Shown here: positions 1 to 7,169 of the stretch, piece by piece
Position numbering within the stretch: position 1 is the stretch's first letter
Layout: the number at the start of each line of letters is the position of its first letter
NCBI GenBank assembly: GCA_040255445.1
Contig: JBDZUZ010000057.1
Location: 1 to 21,243, forward strand
From: JBDZUZ01 sp040255445
Lineage (GTDB): Bacteria; Planctomycetota; Phycisphaerae; Phycisphaerales; UBA1924
DNA: 21,243 nucleotides
Reading direction: 5' to 3'
Program-made: the position numbers and the translations under genes
The notes under the pieces: model-generated
The model's database searches: none
Told to the model about the DNA's origin: nothing
Seen by the model: the letters and a program-made list of their open reading frames with translations, nothing else

Positions 1-103
1 GCTCCCGCCACGACACCCGCGCGGCGGCATCGCCCCGGCGGCCGCGGAGGCGGCGGCCGAGGGATCCGGTGCGGGTCACGGTCTTGGTGGCGTCTTTGGG
101 CAT
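1..103 (-). CDS. 5' end of an unidentified gene downstream of phoH (partial)
   Basis: An open frame begins with ATG at 103 and runs off the left edge, giving about 34 codons. It starts MPKDATKTVTRTGSLGRR and is rich in Arg, Lys and Thr, as expected for a short basic cytoplasmic tail before a membrane segment. It starts 14 bases after the phoH stop on the same strand, so the two are probably one transcript. In many bacteria the gene after phoH is a 7TM-HD phosphohydrolase (cyclic-di-AMP phosphodiesterase, PgpH type) or ybeY. The basic N-terminus fits the former better, but this rests on gene order only; no diagnostic domain lies inside the window. Only a weak CAGG precedes the start. Confidence 0.45.
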   Translation of the reverse strand, partial: MPKDATKTVTRTGSLGRRLRGRRGDAAARVSWRE

Positions 104-117
104 GCCTGAAGTGGCGG

Positions 118-1215
118 TCAGCCGCGGGGTTCGCGGCCGGCGGGGGCCGCATCGGTCTCGGAAACATCCGTATCGGGTGCTTCGGTCTCGCGCATCGCCC
201 GCTCCAGGGCCTGGCCCGTCGGGCCGGTGTCCTGCTCACCGTACGCGTCAATCACCCGTTGCACAAGGGGGTGCCGGACCACATCGGACCGCTCGAGGGT
301 TACCAGACCCACGCCCGGGGCCCGTCCCAGCCGCCGCACGGCGTCGATCAGCCCCGAATCCCGCGGGTCGGGGAGGTCCGTCTGCGTCACATCCCCCGTC
401 ACGATCATCTTGCTCCCGTGCCCCAGCCGGGTCAGGAACATCTTCATCTGGCCGCGCGTGGTGTTCTGGGCCTCATCGAGGATCACCACCGCGTTGTTCA
501 GCGTCCGCCCGCGCATGAACGCCAGCGGCACCACCTCGACCACGTCGTTGTCCATGAACCGCCGGATGGTCGGGAAATCGACCATGTCGTGCAGGGCATC
601 GAGCAGCGGCCGCAGGTACGGGTTCACCTTCGCCTCGATGCCGCCGGGCAGGAAGCCGAGCTTCTCCCCCGCCTCCACCGCCGGCCGCGCCAGCACGACC
701 TTCCGCACCAGATCGAGCTTGAGCAGGTGCACCGCCGCCGCGACCGCCAGATAGGTCTTGCCCGTGCCCGCCGGGCCGATCGCGAAGACCAGGTCGTTCA
801 GCCGGATCGCCTCCAGGTAGCGTTCCTGATTCGGCGTCCGCGGCCGCACCGGCCGGCCAGCCGCGTACACATGCAGCCGGCCGTCCCACTCGCGCGGGCT
901 GCTGTGCCCTTCCTCCCCCTCGGGGAACGGGATCTTGCCCTCGAGCGCATCGTGCATGTGCGCGGCCTCATCGGAGATGAGGTCCAGCACCTGTTGCCGC
1001 GACATCGGCCGCCGGTCGCGGGCCGACTCGATCAGCCGCTCCACCACCCGCCGCGCGATCGCCACCGGCGTCCGCTCGCCCGAGATGGTCACGCGATCCT
1101 CGCGCGCGGCCACCGCGACACCGAGCGTCTCGCGGAGCATCTTCAGATTGCGGTCGGCGGCGCCAAGGACAGCCACCCGCTCCGCGCCCGTCGGGACCTT
1201 GATATTGATTTCCAC
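118..1215 (-). CDS. phoH: PhoH-family ATPase (KH-like N-terminus)
   Basis: A PhoH-like P-loop NTPase of about 365 residues, a family linked to RNA metabolism and often next to ybeY or a 7TM-HD phosphodiesterase. An N-terminal KH-like module (roughly residues 1-75, with AADRNLKMLRETLGV) precedes the ATPase core. The core has Walker A GPAGTGKT (about 147-154) and Walker B VVILDEAQN (about 243-251). The PhoH signatures RPAVEAGEKLGFLPG and MRGRTLNNA are also present. The C-terminal 40 residues are acidic and low in complexity. I chose the GTG at 1215 because GGGAGAT sits 8 bases upstream and the protein then starts directly with the KH-like strand (VEINIKV). A longer in-frame GTG at 1287 and a TTG at 1233 are alternatives that add only a Gly/Arg-rich extension. 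The gene diverges from the lipoprotein at 1366. Confidence 0.93.
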   Translation of the reverse strand: MEINIKVPTGAERVAVLGAADRNLKMLRETLGVAVAAREDRVTISGERTPVAIARRVVERLIESARDRRPMSRQQVLDLISDEAAHMHDALEGKIPFPEGEEGHSSPREWDGRLHVYAAGRPVRPRTPNQERYLEAIRLNDLVFAIGPAGTGKTYLAVAAAVHLLKLDLVRKVVLARPAVEAGEKLGFLPGGIEAKVNPYLRPLLDALHDMVDFPTIRRFMDNDVVEVVPLAFMRGRTLNNAVVILDEAQNTTRGQMKMFLTRLGHGSKMIVTGDVTQTDLPDPRDSGLIDAVRRLGRAPGVGLVTLERSDVVRHPLVQRVIDAYGEQDTGPTGQALERAMRETEAPDTDVSETDAAPAGREPRG

Positions 1216-1225
1216 CCGGAACTGA

Positions 1226-1247
1226 TCTCCCAAAGGTCTCCCAAAGG
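1226..1247. repeat. 11-bp perfect tandem duplication over the phoH ribosome-binding site
   Basis: TCTCCCAAAGG occurs twice head to tail (1226-1236 and 1237-1247). On the minus strand each copy reads CCTTTGGGAGA, so two GGGAGA ribosome-binding-like motifs and two TTG triplets lie just before the likely GTG start of phoH at 1215. Confidence 0.7.
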
Positions 1248-1365
1248 ACCCGCCGCCCAGAGGACCGCCGCGATGCGAAAGCCCCACTCCAACGATCGGA
1301 CCACCACGGCCCCGGACGCCACCGCAACCACCACCTGGCCCACCACCACGCCCGGGCAGAATCCT

Positions 1366-1899
1366 ATGTGCCTGGCGACGCGGCCGTTGAATTCCGTTCG
1401 CCGGGTGTCCGGGTTCTCATACGCACCGCTCCGCATCGCGGTTGTCGCCGCCGCGGCCCTGATCGGCACGCTGGCCGCGAGCCTGGCCGGGGGCTGTTCC
1501 GGCCCCAGCACCGGCAACGGTCTGATGGCCACCCGCGGCGAGACCGCCATGGTCATCGCCGACTGGAACGATGTCGACGCCGCCGTCCTTCACGGAGTTC
1601 AGATCTCCGAAATGGGCATCGTCGAGACGCTCCCGGCCGAGGCGGACCGGCGCGTCTTCCGTCTTCGCACGATCGGCGATGAACCCGCCGTGCTGATCGT
1701 GAGCCGGTCGACGGGCGCGCGGGCGACCAGAGGTGTCGAGGGTGTGGGCGCCACCACCGGGCTCGGCGGACCCGAGGGGATCAAGCTCGAAGCACGCGTC
1801 GGCCGCTTCGGCAACCGCGAGAAAGAACAGCGCCTGGTGAACGCGGTGCGGGCGCGGCTGGGTCGGCTCTCGGGCGTCGATTACGCGCCGCTGCCCTGA
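1366..1899 (+). CDS. Small putative lipoprotein of unknown function
   Basis: A 177-residue protein. A basic n-region (about residues 1-23, with RR at 12-13) leads into a hydrophobic stretch IAVVAAAALIGTLAASLAG and then Cys44 in LAGGC, which I read as a lipobox. The mature part starts SGPSTGNGL and has about 130 residues. It contains alternating beta-type segments (ETAMVIADW, RRVFRLRTI, PAVLIVSRST) and a C-terminal helix NREKEQRLVNAVRARLGRL. I recognise no family. The n-region is long, so translation could begin later (for example GTG at 1405) and still give a signal peptide. No clear Shine-Dalgarno precedes the ATG. The frame is open far upstream, but that part lies antisense to phoH and is not coding. 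The last 19 bases overlap the convergent histidine kinase gene. Confidence 0.72.
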   Translation: MCLATRPLNSVRRVSGFSYAPLRIAVVAAAALIGTLAASLAGGCSGPSTGNGLMATRGETAMVIADWNDVDAAVLHGVQISEMGIVETLPAEADRRVFRLRTIGDEPAVLIVSRSTGARATRGVEGVGATTGLGGPEGIKLEARVGRFGNREKEQRLVNAVRARLGRLSGVDYAPLP

Positions 1900-3341
1900 C
1901 GGGCCGAGCGGGCGTTCTCCCGCGTACCCGCCTCGACGGAGTTGGGCAGATCGATCGTCATCGTCGTGCCCTCCTTCCAGATCGAGTGCACACCGATCGA
2001 GCCGCCCAGCGTCTTGACCGCGTGCTTGACGATCGCGAGGCCCAGGCCCGTGCCGCGGCGCTGCGCCTGACCGCTCCGCGAGAGATCGACCTGGAAGAAC
2101 CGCTCGAAGATCCGCGACTGCATCCCGATGGGAATGCCCACGCCGCGGTCGATGACCTGAATGCGCGCAGCGCCCCGCCGCGCCGCATCGGGCGAGGACG
2201 ATGCGCTCCCCACCACACGCACCGTCGACCCCTCGTACGCGTACTTGGTCGCGTTATCGATCAGGTTCTTGAGGATCAGCGTGAACAGTTTGCGATCGGT
2301 GTAGAGCCGGTCGAGCGCGGGCGCGAGATCGAACTCGAGTGCGAGTTGCCGATCCTTGAGCACCGGCTGGAAGAGCTCGTGCAGCTGCGCGGCAATCTCG
2401 GAAACCCGGACCGTCTCGGGCTGGACCTGTACCTCGGGGCTCTCCAGCCGCGACAGGTCGAGCAGGTCGCGGACCAGCTCCTCCAGTCGGTTCACATTCC
2501 CGCCGATGATCCCGCCCAGCCGCGCGATCATCGCGGGATCGTCCGCGGCGGAGTCCTCGATCGTCTCGACCGCAGCGCGGATGCTGCTCAACGGCGTGCG
2601 GAACTCGTGGCTCGCGTTCGCCACGAAGTCGGTCTTGAGCTGCACCGCCATCGCCAGTTCGGTGATGTCGCGCATGGTGAGGATCGCGCCGGCTTCCTGG
2701 CCGCCGTCGTACGTGATCGGCACCGGGTAGCCGTAGACCTGGTACACCCGCGGCCCGTCGCCGGTGGTGATGCGGATCTGCACACGGTCCGTGCGGCCCG
2801 CCGCAGCGCTCCTGTGCAGAGCGATCACCTCGGCCTGCGTGAAGAGATCTTCGACATGCGCGCCCGAGATCGCGGCGGTGCGGTGCTGGAAGAACCTCCG
2901 CGCGCCGCCATTCTCGAAGATCACTTGACCGTTGGCGCGGGCGAGCAGCACGGGCGATTCCACCGCCTCTAGCGCAGCGCGGAAGTTCGCGGCATCGCGG
3001 GCCAGCGACCGCAGCCGCGGCGCGAGGTCGCGCTCGGCCTCATCGATCTGATCGATCAGATGATCGACATTCTGCGAGGCGGCGATCCCCTCGGGACGCT
3101 CCTCGGGCGGGAGCAGCGCGATCAGCCGCTCGACGGCCCCGGCCAGTTCCTCGCGCCGGCTGATACGCCCGCGGATGATGCGGGTGGAGACGAACCAGGT
3201 CGTCGCGATGGCGAAGACGACCGCGAGCGCGACGATGAACGATCCCTCTGCGCCCGACGCCGCGGCGATCCCCGCCGCGAGCGGAGCGCACCAGATCAGC
3301 ACGATCGCGCCGATGTCGTTGAATAAGTCGCGACGAGACAT
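1881..3341 (-). CDS. phoR: PhoR-like sensor histidine kinase
   Basis: A membrane histidine kinase of about 486 residues that should autophosphorylate and pass phosphate to the response regulator encoded just upstream. Two membrane segments (about 9-29 and 33-52) form a hairpin with almost no periplasmic loop, as in PhoR. They are followed by a linker, a PAS-like domain (about 120-230), a HisKA domain with SHEFRTP (phospho-acceptor His245) and a HATPase domain. The HATPase domain has an N box at NLIDNATKY (359-367), a G1 box DRGVGIP (398-404) and a G2 box RGTGLGLAI (429-437). The ATG at 3341 is chosen because the protein then starts directly before the first membrane helix. An ATG at 3476, one base after the regulator's stop, would add a Gly/Ala-rich extension with codons unlike the rest. 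The pairing and the short loop suggest phosphate sensing through Pst/PhoU, which are not in the window. Confidence 0.9.
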   Translation of the reverse strand: MSRRDLFNDIGAIVLIWCAPLAAGIAAASGAEGSFIVALAVVFAIATTWFVSTRIIRGRISRREELAGAVERLIALLPPEERPEGIAASQNVDHLIDQIDEAERDLAPRLRSLARDAANFRAALEAVESPVLLARANGQVIFENGGARRFFQHRTAAISGAHVEDLFTQAEVIALHRSAAAGRTDRVQIRITTGDGPRVYQVYGYPVPITYDGGQEAGAILTMRDITELAMAVQLKTDFVANASHEFRTPLSSIRAAVETIEDSAADDPAMIARLGGIIGGNVNRLEELVRDLLDLSRLESPEVQVQPETVRVSEIAAQLHELFQPVLKDRQLALEFDLAPALDRLYTDRKLFTLILKNLIDNATKYAYEGSTVRVVGSASSSPDAARRGAARIQVIDRGVGIPIGMQSRIFERFFQVDLSRSGQAQRRGTGLGLAIVKHAVKTLGGSIGVHSIWKEGTTMTIDLPNSVEAGTRENARSARQGSGA

Positions 3342-3406
3342 GAGTGAATAACGGGCGAACAACGCGGCCGCGCGGCCGGTTCGACCGGCGGGACCATGGA
3401 CAGTTG

Positions 3407-3436
3407 ATTCTAGGAAGGCCGCGCCGGACACCCCAA
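3407..3436 (-). promoter_or_regulatory. Possible sigma-70-like promoter for the histidine kinase
   Basis: On the minus strand TTGGGG (3436-3431) and TAGAAT (3412-3407) are separated by 18 bases. The -10 is close to consensus and stands out in a very GC-rich stretch. Transcription would start about 60 bases before the preferred kinase start at 3341, giving the kinase its own promoter besides readthrough from the regulator gene. Confidence 0.35.
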
Positions 3437-3477
3437 CACCGGACACCCCCGCGCCGATCCCCGCCCGCGACCGCATC

Positions 3478-4206
3478 TCAATTCATCGACGAGATCGTCT
3501 CGTCGGCGTCGGAGGTCGTGTCCGCGGTGGCGCGGTAGCCCACGCCGCGGACCGTCTTGATGATGTTGGCGTGCGGCCCGAGCTTCTTGCGGATCGCGGT
3601 GATGTGCACATCGATCGTGCGCTCCGTCACCGTCACGCCCGGGCCCATCGCCCGGTTCATCAGCGCCGAGCGGCTGAGCACACGGCCCGCGGCCTGGATC
3701 AGCGCGGAGAGCAGACGAAATTCGGTCAGCGTCAGCTTGATCGGCTCATCGTCGACGAAGGCCTCGTGCGTGTCGGGGTTCACCTTGACGCCGCTCAGCG
3801 CGAGCATGCGGGCATCGCCCCCGCCCGGACGCGTCCGCCGCAGCACCGCCTCGATCCGCGCCAGCAGCACCTTGATCGAGAATGGCTTGGGCACGTAATC
3901 GTCAGCCCCGACCGTCAGACCGACGATCTGGTCGACTTCCTCACCCTTCGCCGTGAGCATGATGATCGGGAGGTTGGCGGTTGCCTGGTTGGACCGGATC
4001 CGGCTGGCGACCTCGGTCCCGGAGAGCTCGGGGAGCATGATGTCCAGGAGCACCAGATCCGGGGTGTTCGCGGCGATCGCTTCGAGAGCCTGACGGCCCC
4101 CCGTGGCAACCGTGGTCTCGTACCCGGCTTTGCGCAGGTTGTAGACGAGCAGCTCGGCGAGGTCGCGTTCGTCATCGACGATCAGGATGTGCTTGCGGCC
4201 GGCCAT
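3478..4206 (-). CDS. phoB: PhoB-like OmpR-family response regulator
   Basis: A 242-residue two-domain response regulator, normal length for the PhoB/OmpR class. The receiver domain (about 1-125) shows the acidic pair Asp11/Asp12, phospho-acceptor Asp55 in LVLLDIMLP, Thr85 and Lys107 in VPKPF. The C-terminal winged-helix DNA-binding domain (about 140-230) has LTLTEFRLLSALIQAAGRVLSR and the recognition helix TERTIDVHITAIRKKLG, then VRGVGYR. The ATG at 4206 is preceded by GGAG seven bases upstream, and the protein then starts right at the first receiver strand. Upstream in-frame codons belong to the intergenic region. It lies upstream of the kinase gene on the same strand and diverges from a porin of the phosphate-selective type, so a phosphate-starvation role is likely but not proven. 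Confidence 0.92.
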   Translation of the reverse strand: MAGRKHILIVDDERDLAELLVYNLRKAGYETTVATGGRQALEAIAANTPDLVLLDIMLPELSGTEVASRIRSNQATANLPIIMLTAKGEEVDQIVGLTVGADDYVPKPFSIKVLLARIEAVLRRTRPGGGDARMLALSGVKVNPDTHEAFVDDEPIKLTLTEFRLLSALIQAAGRVLSRSALMNRAMGPGVTVTERTIDVHITAIRKKLGPHANIIKTVRGVGYRATADTTSDADETISSMN

Positions 4207-4574
4207 CTTAACACTCCGCAAACGCTTGGCAGTGAACGGGTTGCAGCGGGGTTCCCAGCCCCCCACGCGGTTCTTGACGTGTTCAGAATAGGAAGACCCC
4301 CGGCGCCAATCAGTGTCGTTGGGTTGCGGTTGTGTTAAAGATACGTTTGGACGGACGCCCGCCCACGACCGCCCGCCACCCGGCAGGTGCATTCCCGCGG
4401 TCTTCGATCGCGGCTGTCCGCCGGGACGCCGCGGGGCCGATGGGGTACATTCAGTCCCCCCGGAGGCCGCCACCGGACCGCACAGCAAGGACCCGCCCGC
4501 GACCGGCCCCCCCCACCGGAGATCGGGACCGGACATCGGGACCGGACATGGGCACCGGACATGGAGATCACATC
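4207..4574. other. Intergenic region between the response regulator and the porin
   Basis: 368 bases that must hold the divergent promoters of the regulator and porin genes. The part at 4310-4350 is the least GC-rich (TGTGTTAAAGATACG) and is a plausible control region. I could not place a convincing -35/-10 pair or a direct repeat resembling the enterobacterial pho box on either strand. Near the porin a 13-bp tandem repeat occupies 4515-4566. Frames open through the region have no protein-like sequence. Confidence 0.6.
4515..4566 (+). repeat. Four 13-bp tandem repeats in the porin leader
   Basis: Four contiguous 13-base units: ACCGGAGATCGGG (4515-4527), ACCGGACATCGGG (4528-4540), ACCGGACATGGGC (4541-4553) and ACCGGACATGGAG (4554-4566). 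The first six bases of every unit are identical and the rest differ at a few positions. The last unit supplies the GGAG of the porin ribosome-binding site, ending 8 bases before the ATG at 4575. Confidence 0.85.
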
Positions 4575-5855
4575 ATGATGCACAGAAGCACGATCGGACG
4601 ATTCGCCGCCGCCTCGCTCGCCGCGGTCTGCGGCCTCGCGGCGACCGCCTCCGCCCAGAACGCCAACCTCGACCGCGACCGCGCGTACGCCGCGGAGATG
4701 GTCGCGGACGCCGCGGGACGCGGCAGCGCACTGCAAAGCTCGGTGGGCGCGGCGGGGTACGACCGGTTCTTCTATATGTCCGATGCCACCGGCGCCAACC
4801 GCCTCAACATCGGCGGCTTCGCGCAGTTCCGCTTCACGGTCAACAGCCGCGACGACGACGCCACCCCCGGCGACGACAGCCTGACGACCGGCTTCAGCAA
4901 CGGCGCCATCAAGGTCGCCATGTCCGGCAACGTCGGCGGGCAGGACACCACCTTCCGCGTCCGCGGCAACTTCAACGGCGGCAGCTCCCCCGGCGCCTTC
5001 ACGCTCGACGAGGCATGGGTCAAGCACGCCTTCGAGGGCGGCTGGTCGATCCGCGGCGGGCAGGTCCGCCTGCCGCTGCTCCGCGAGTTCATCGTCGAGG
5101 ACCGCGTGCAGCTCGCCATGGACCGCTCGGTCGCGGGCTGGGCCTTCGGCCCCGGCTTCAGCCAGGGCGTCGAGGTCGAGTACCGCGCCGAGTCCTTCCG
5201 CGTGGTGGGCGTGATTTCCGACGGCCTGCGCACAGCGAACACGCCCTTCACCAGCGGCGCGGAGGCCGACTTCGCTCTGACCGGCCGCGTCGAGGCGAAG
5301 ATCGCCGGCGTTGACTGGAAGCGCTTCGACGACTTCACCAGCTGGCGGACGCAGGACTTCGGCCTGCTGCTCGGCGGCGCGGTGCACTATCAGTCCGGCG
5401 GCGAGACCGTCGGCACCGCCGATGTCGACACGCTGGTGTACACGATCGATGCACAGGTCGAGGGCGCCGGCTGGAACGGCTTCGCCGCGTTCTACGGCAG
5501 CACGGTCGACGCCGACGGCGGCGCGGACACCGACACCTTCGGCGGCGTGCTGCAGGCGGGCGTGTTCATCTCCGACCAGACCGAACTCTTCGGCCGCCTC
5601 GATGCGATCTGGCTCGATGACGACGCCTTCGCCGATGCGGACGACAGCTACATCGTCACCGCGGGCGCGAACTACTACATGATCCCCGAGAGCCACGCCG
5701 TGAAGCTCACCGGCGAGGTCGGCTGGGCCCTCGAATCGACCGATGCGGTCTTCGGCGGGACCTCGCCGCTGGTCTCAAACCAGGCGACGGGGTTCCTGGG
5801 CCAGTCGGAGGACAACGAGCTCGTCTTCCGAGTGCAGGTCCAGGTCTCGTTCTGA
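4575..5855 (+). CDS. Outer-membrane porin, phosphate-selective OprO/OprP-like
   Basis: A 426-residue exported protein. A signal peptide (residues 1-27, MMHRSTIGRFAAASLAAVCG..., likely cleavage after ASA) is followed by a short helical segment. A beta-barrel of alternating polar/aromatic strands then begins at LNIGGFAQFRF. The chain ends VQVQVSF with C-terminal Phe, the usual outer-membrane insertion signal. The opening strand, the TLDEAWVKHAF segment and the GQVRLPLLREF turn resemble the phosphate-selective porin O/P family. The protein has many Asp-rich loops and almost no Lys, so anion selectivity cannot be read from the sequence. GGAG in CATGGAGATC precedes the first of two adjacent ATGs. 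The gene diverges from phoB and ends in a strong terminator, so it is probably monocistronic and under phosphate control. Confidence 0.85.
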   Translation: MMHRSTIGRFAAASLAAVCGLAATASAQNANLDRDRAYAAEMVADAAGRGSALQSSVGAAGYDRFFYMSDATGANRLNIGGFAQFRFTVNSRDDDATPGDDSLTTGFSNGAIKVAMSGNVGGQDTTFRVRGNFNGGSSPGAFTLDEAWVKHAFEGGWSIRGGQVRLPLLREFIVEDRVQLAMDRSVAGWAFGPGFSQGVEVEYRAESFRVVGVISDGLRTANTPFTSGAEADFALTGRVEAKIAGVDWKRFDDFTSWRTQDFGLLLGGAVHYQSGGETVGTADVDTLVYTIDAQVEGAGWNGFAAFYGSTVDADGGADTDTFGGVLQAGVFISDQTELFGRLDAIWLDDDAFADADDSYIVTAGANYYMIPESHAVKLTGEVGWALESTDAVFGGTSPLVSNQATGFLGQSEDNELVFRVQVQVSF

Positions 5856-5876
5856 TCATTCTGACAAGCGATCGAG

Positions 5877-5908
5877 CCCCTGTTCAGACCTACTGAGCAG
5901 GGGTTTTT
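5877..5908 (+). terminator. Rho-independent terminator of the porin gene
   Basis: An 11-bp stem (CCCCTGTTCAG paired with CTGAGCAGGGG, one G-U wobble) encloses the loop ACCTA and is followed by TTTTT. It begins 22 bases after the porin stop. Confidence 0.93.
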
Positions 5909-5915
5909 CTTTGTG

Positions 5916-5970
5916 TATAGCGAGTTTAGCGAGTTTAGCCTCGTGGGATAAACTCGCTAACTTCGCTATA
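5916..5970. repeat. 55-bp palindrome upstream of the AAA ATPase
   Basis: Two 22-base arms (5916-5937 and 5949-5970) are inverted copies differing at two adjacent positions, around an 11-base centre. The left arm contains the direct repeat AGCGAGTTT twice in tandem, and the right arm contains its complement AAACTCGCT. The element is markedly AT-richer than its surroundings and abuts the ATPase start codon. It could be an operator for a dimeric or tetrameric repressor, or a small mobile palindromic element. It lies beyond the porin terminator, so it is not part of it. Confidence 0.85.
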
Positions 5971-5972
5971 CT
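5967..5972 (+). promoter_or_regulatory. Likely -10 box of the AAA ATPase gene (leaderless)
   Basis: TATACT lies six bases before the ATG at 5979, so the transcription start would fall at or next to the A of the start codon. It overlaps the end of the palindrome's right arm. No Shine-Dalgarno is present. No good -35 is seen at 16-18 bases; the palindrome may replace it. Confidence 0.45.
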
Positions 5973-5978
5973 TTTCCC

Positions 5979-7169
5979 ATGGACCCCGTACGCAACCCAT
6001 ACGCTCCCGGCGCCGGAACGCCTCCACCCGAACTCGCCGGACGTGATGAACTCCTTCAGAACGCGGCGGTCGCTATCGCACGGGTCCGACTCGGTCGACC
6101 GGCCAAGGGCGTGCTCCTGATCGGGCTCCGCGGCGTGGGGAAGACCGTTCTGCTCGACCGGATGCGGGCCGACGCGATGGCCGCGGGTATGACCACGATG
6201 CGGGTCGAAGCTCCGGAGTCTCGGTCCCTCCCCGCGATACTCGCTCCTCAGCTCCGCCTGGCGTTGCTCGCGATGTCGCGCATCGAGCGAGCCCAGGATC
6301 TCGCGCGTCGAGGGCTCAGAGCGCTTGCAGGTTTCGCCAAGTCGTTGAAGGTGAAGTACAGCGACATCGAGGTCGGCATTGATTTCGAAGCCGAGCCCGG
6401 CCTCGCCGACAACGGCGATCTCGAGCACGACCTGCAGGACCTGCTCTCCGCGGCGGGCGCCGCGGCCGCGGGCGCGGAGACGGCGCTGGTCATGTTCATC
6501 GACGAACTGCAGTATGTCGCAGAGGAGGAACTCGCATCGCTGGTGACAGCGTTGCACCGCATCTCGCAGCAGTCGCTCCCGGTCGCGTTGATCGGAGCGG
6601 GGCTGCCGCAGTTGCTGGGGCAACTCGGCCGCGCCAAGTCCTACGCCGAGCGGCTCTTCGATTTCGCGGAGATCGGACCGCTTCCCGATGAGGCAGCGCG
6701 CCGCGCAATCGAGAAGCCCGCGCTCGATGAGGGCGTCCGCATCGAGCCGGAAGCGCTCACCCAGATCGTCCGCGAGACACACGGCTACCCGTACTTCCTG
6801 CAGGAGTGGGGCAAGCACGTCTGGGACGCGGCGGACCATTCACCGATCACGCTGGAAGATGTCGCACGAGCGACGAGGACTGTCACGGCGGCGCTCGATG
6901 ACGGATTCTTCCGCGTCCGGTTCGATCGACTCAGTCACGCGGAAAGACGCTACCTGCGGGCGATGGCGGAACTTGGCCCCGGACCGCACCGTTCGGGCGA
7001 TGTCGCCGCGGCTGCCGGTCGCTCGGTTCGATCTCTCGGACCCGTGCGCGCTTCGCTGATCGCCAAGGGCATGGTCTACAGCCCAAGCCACGGCGATACC
7101 GCCTTCACGGTTCCCCTCTTCGATGGGTTCATGCGACGCATCATTCCCGGCGATGACTGGCGCGATTGA
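5979..7169 (+). CDS. Stand-alone AAA/Orc1-like ATPase of unknown role
   Basis: A 396-residue ATP-binding protein. The N-terminus NPYAPGAGTPPPELAGRDEL is a segment I associate with a widespread but uncharacterised AAA_16-type family seen in actinobacteria and others. Walker A is GLRGVGKT (49-56) and Walker B is LVMFIDELQ (170-178, Asp175/Glu176). A sensor-1-like strand ALIGAGLPQL lies at about 203-212. The lid region contains THGYPYFLQEWGKHVW (about 267-282). The last 90 residues, with LSHAERRYLRAMAEL and GDVAAAAGRSVRSLGPVRASLIAKGMV, look like a winged helix that could bind DNA. No signal peptide or membrane segment is visible. The architecture resembles STAND/Orc-type ATPases, but no effector domain is fused and no obvious partner gene is adjacent. 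The start is fixed by the -10 box and palindrome directly upstream. The gene stands alone on its strand. Confidence 0.85.
   Translation: MDPVRNPYAPGAGTPPPELAGRDELLQNAAVAIARVRLGRPAKGVLLIGLRGVGKTVLLDRMRADAMAAGMTTMRVEAPESRSLPAILAPQLRLALLAMSRIERAQDLARRGLRALAGFAKSLKVKYSDIEVGIDFEAEPGLADNGDLEHDLQDLLSAAGAAAAGAETALVMFIDELQYVAEEELASLVTALHRISQQSLPVALIGAGLPQLLGQLGRAKSYAERLFDFAEIGPLPDEAARRAIEKPALDEGVRIEPEALTQIVRETHGYPYFLQEWGKHVWDAADHSPITLEDVARATRTVTAALDDGFFRVRFDRLSHAERRYLRAMAELGPGPHRSGDVAAAAGRSVRSLGPVRASLIAKGMVYSPSHGDTAFTVPLFDGFMRRIIPGDDWRD

Noticed and set aside
259..1365. Long plus-strand frame continuous with the lipoprotein gene
   Set aside because: It is antisense to phoH, rich in His/Arg/Pro without domain-like pattern, and the signal peptide that begins at 1366 marks the true start.
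4207..4574. pho box between phoB and the porin
   Set aside because: No direct repeat resembling CTGTCAT at an 11-base period could be found on either strand.
4335..5696. 453-codon minus-strand open frame
   Set aside because: It is the mirror of the porin gene; its Ala/Val/Glu-rich sequence reflects G/C third positions of the porin codons.
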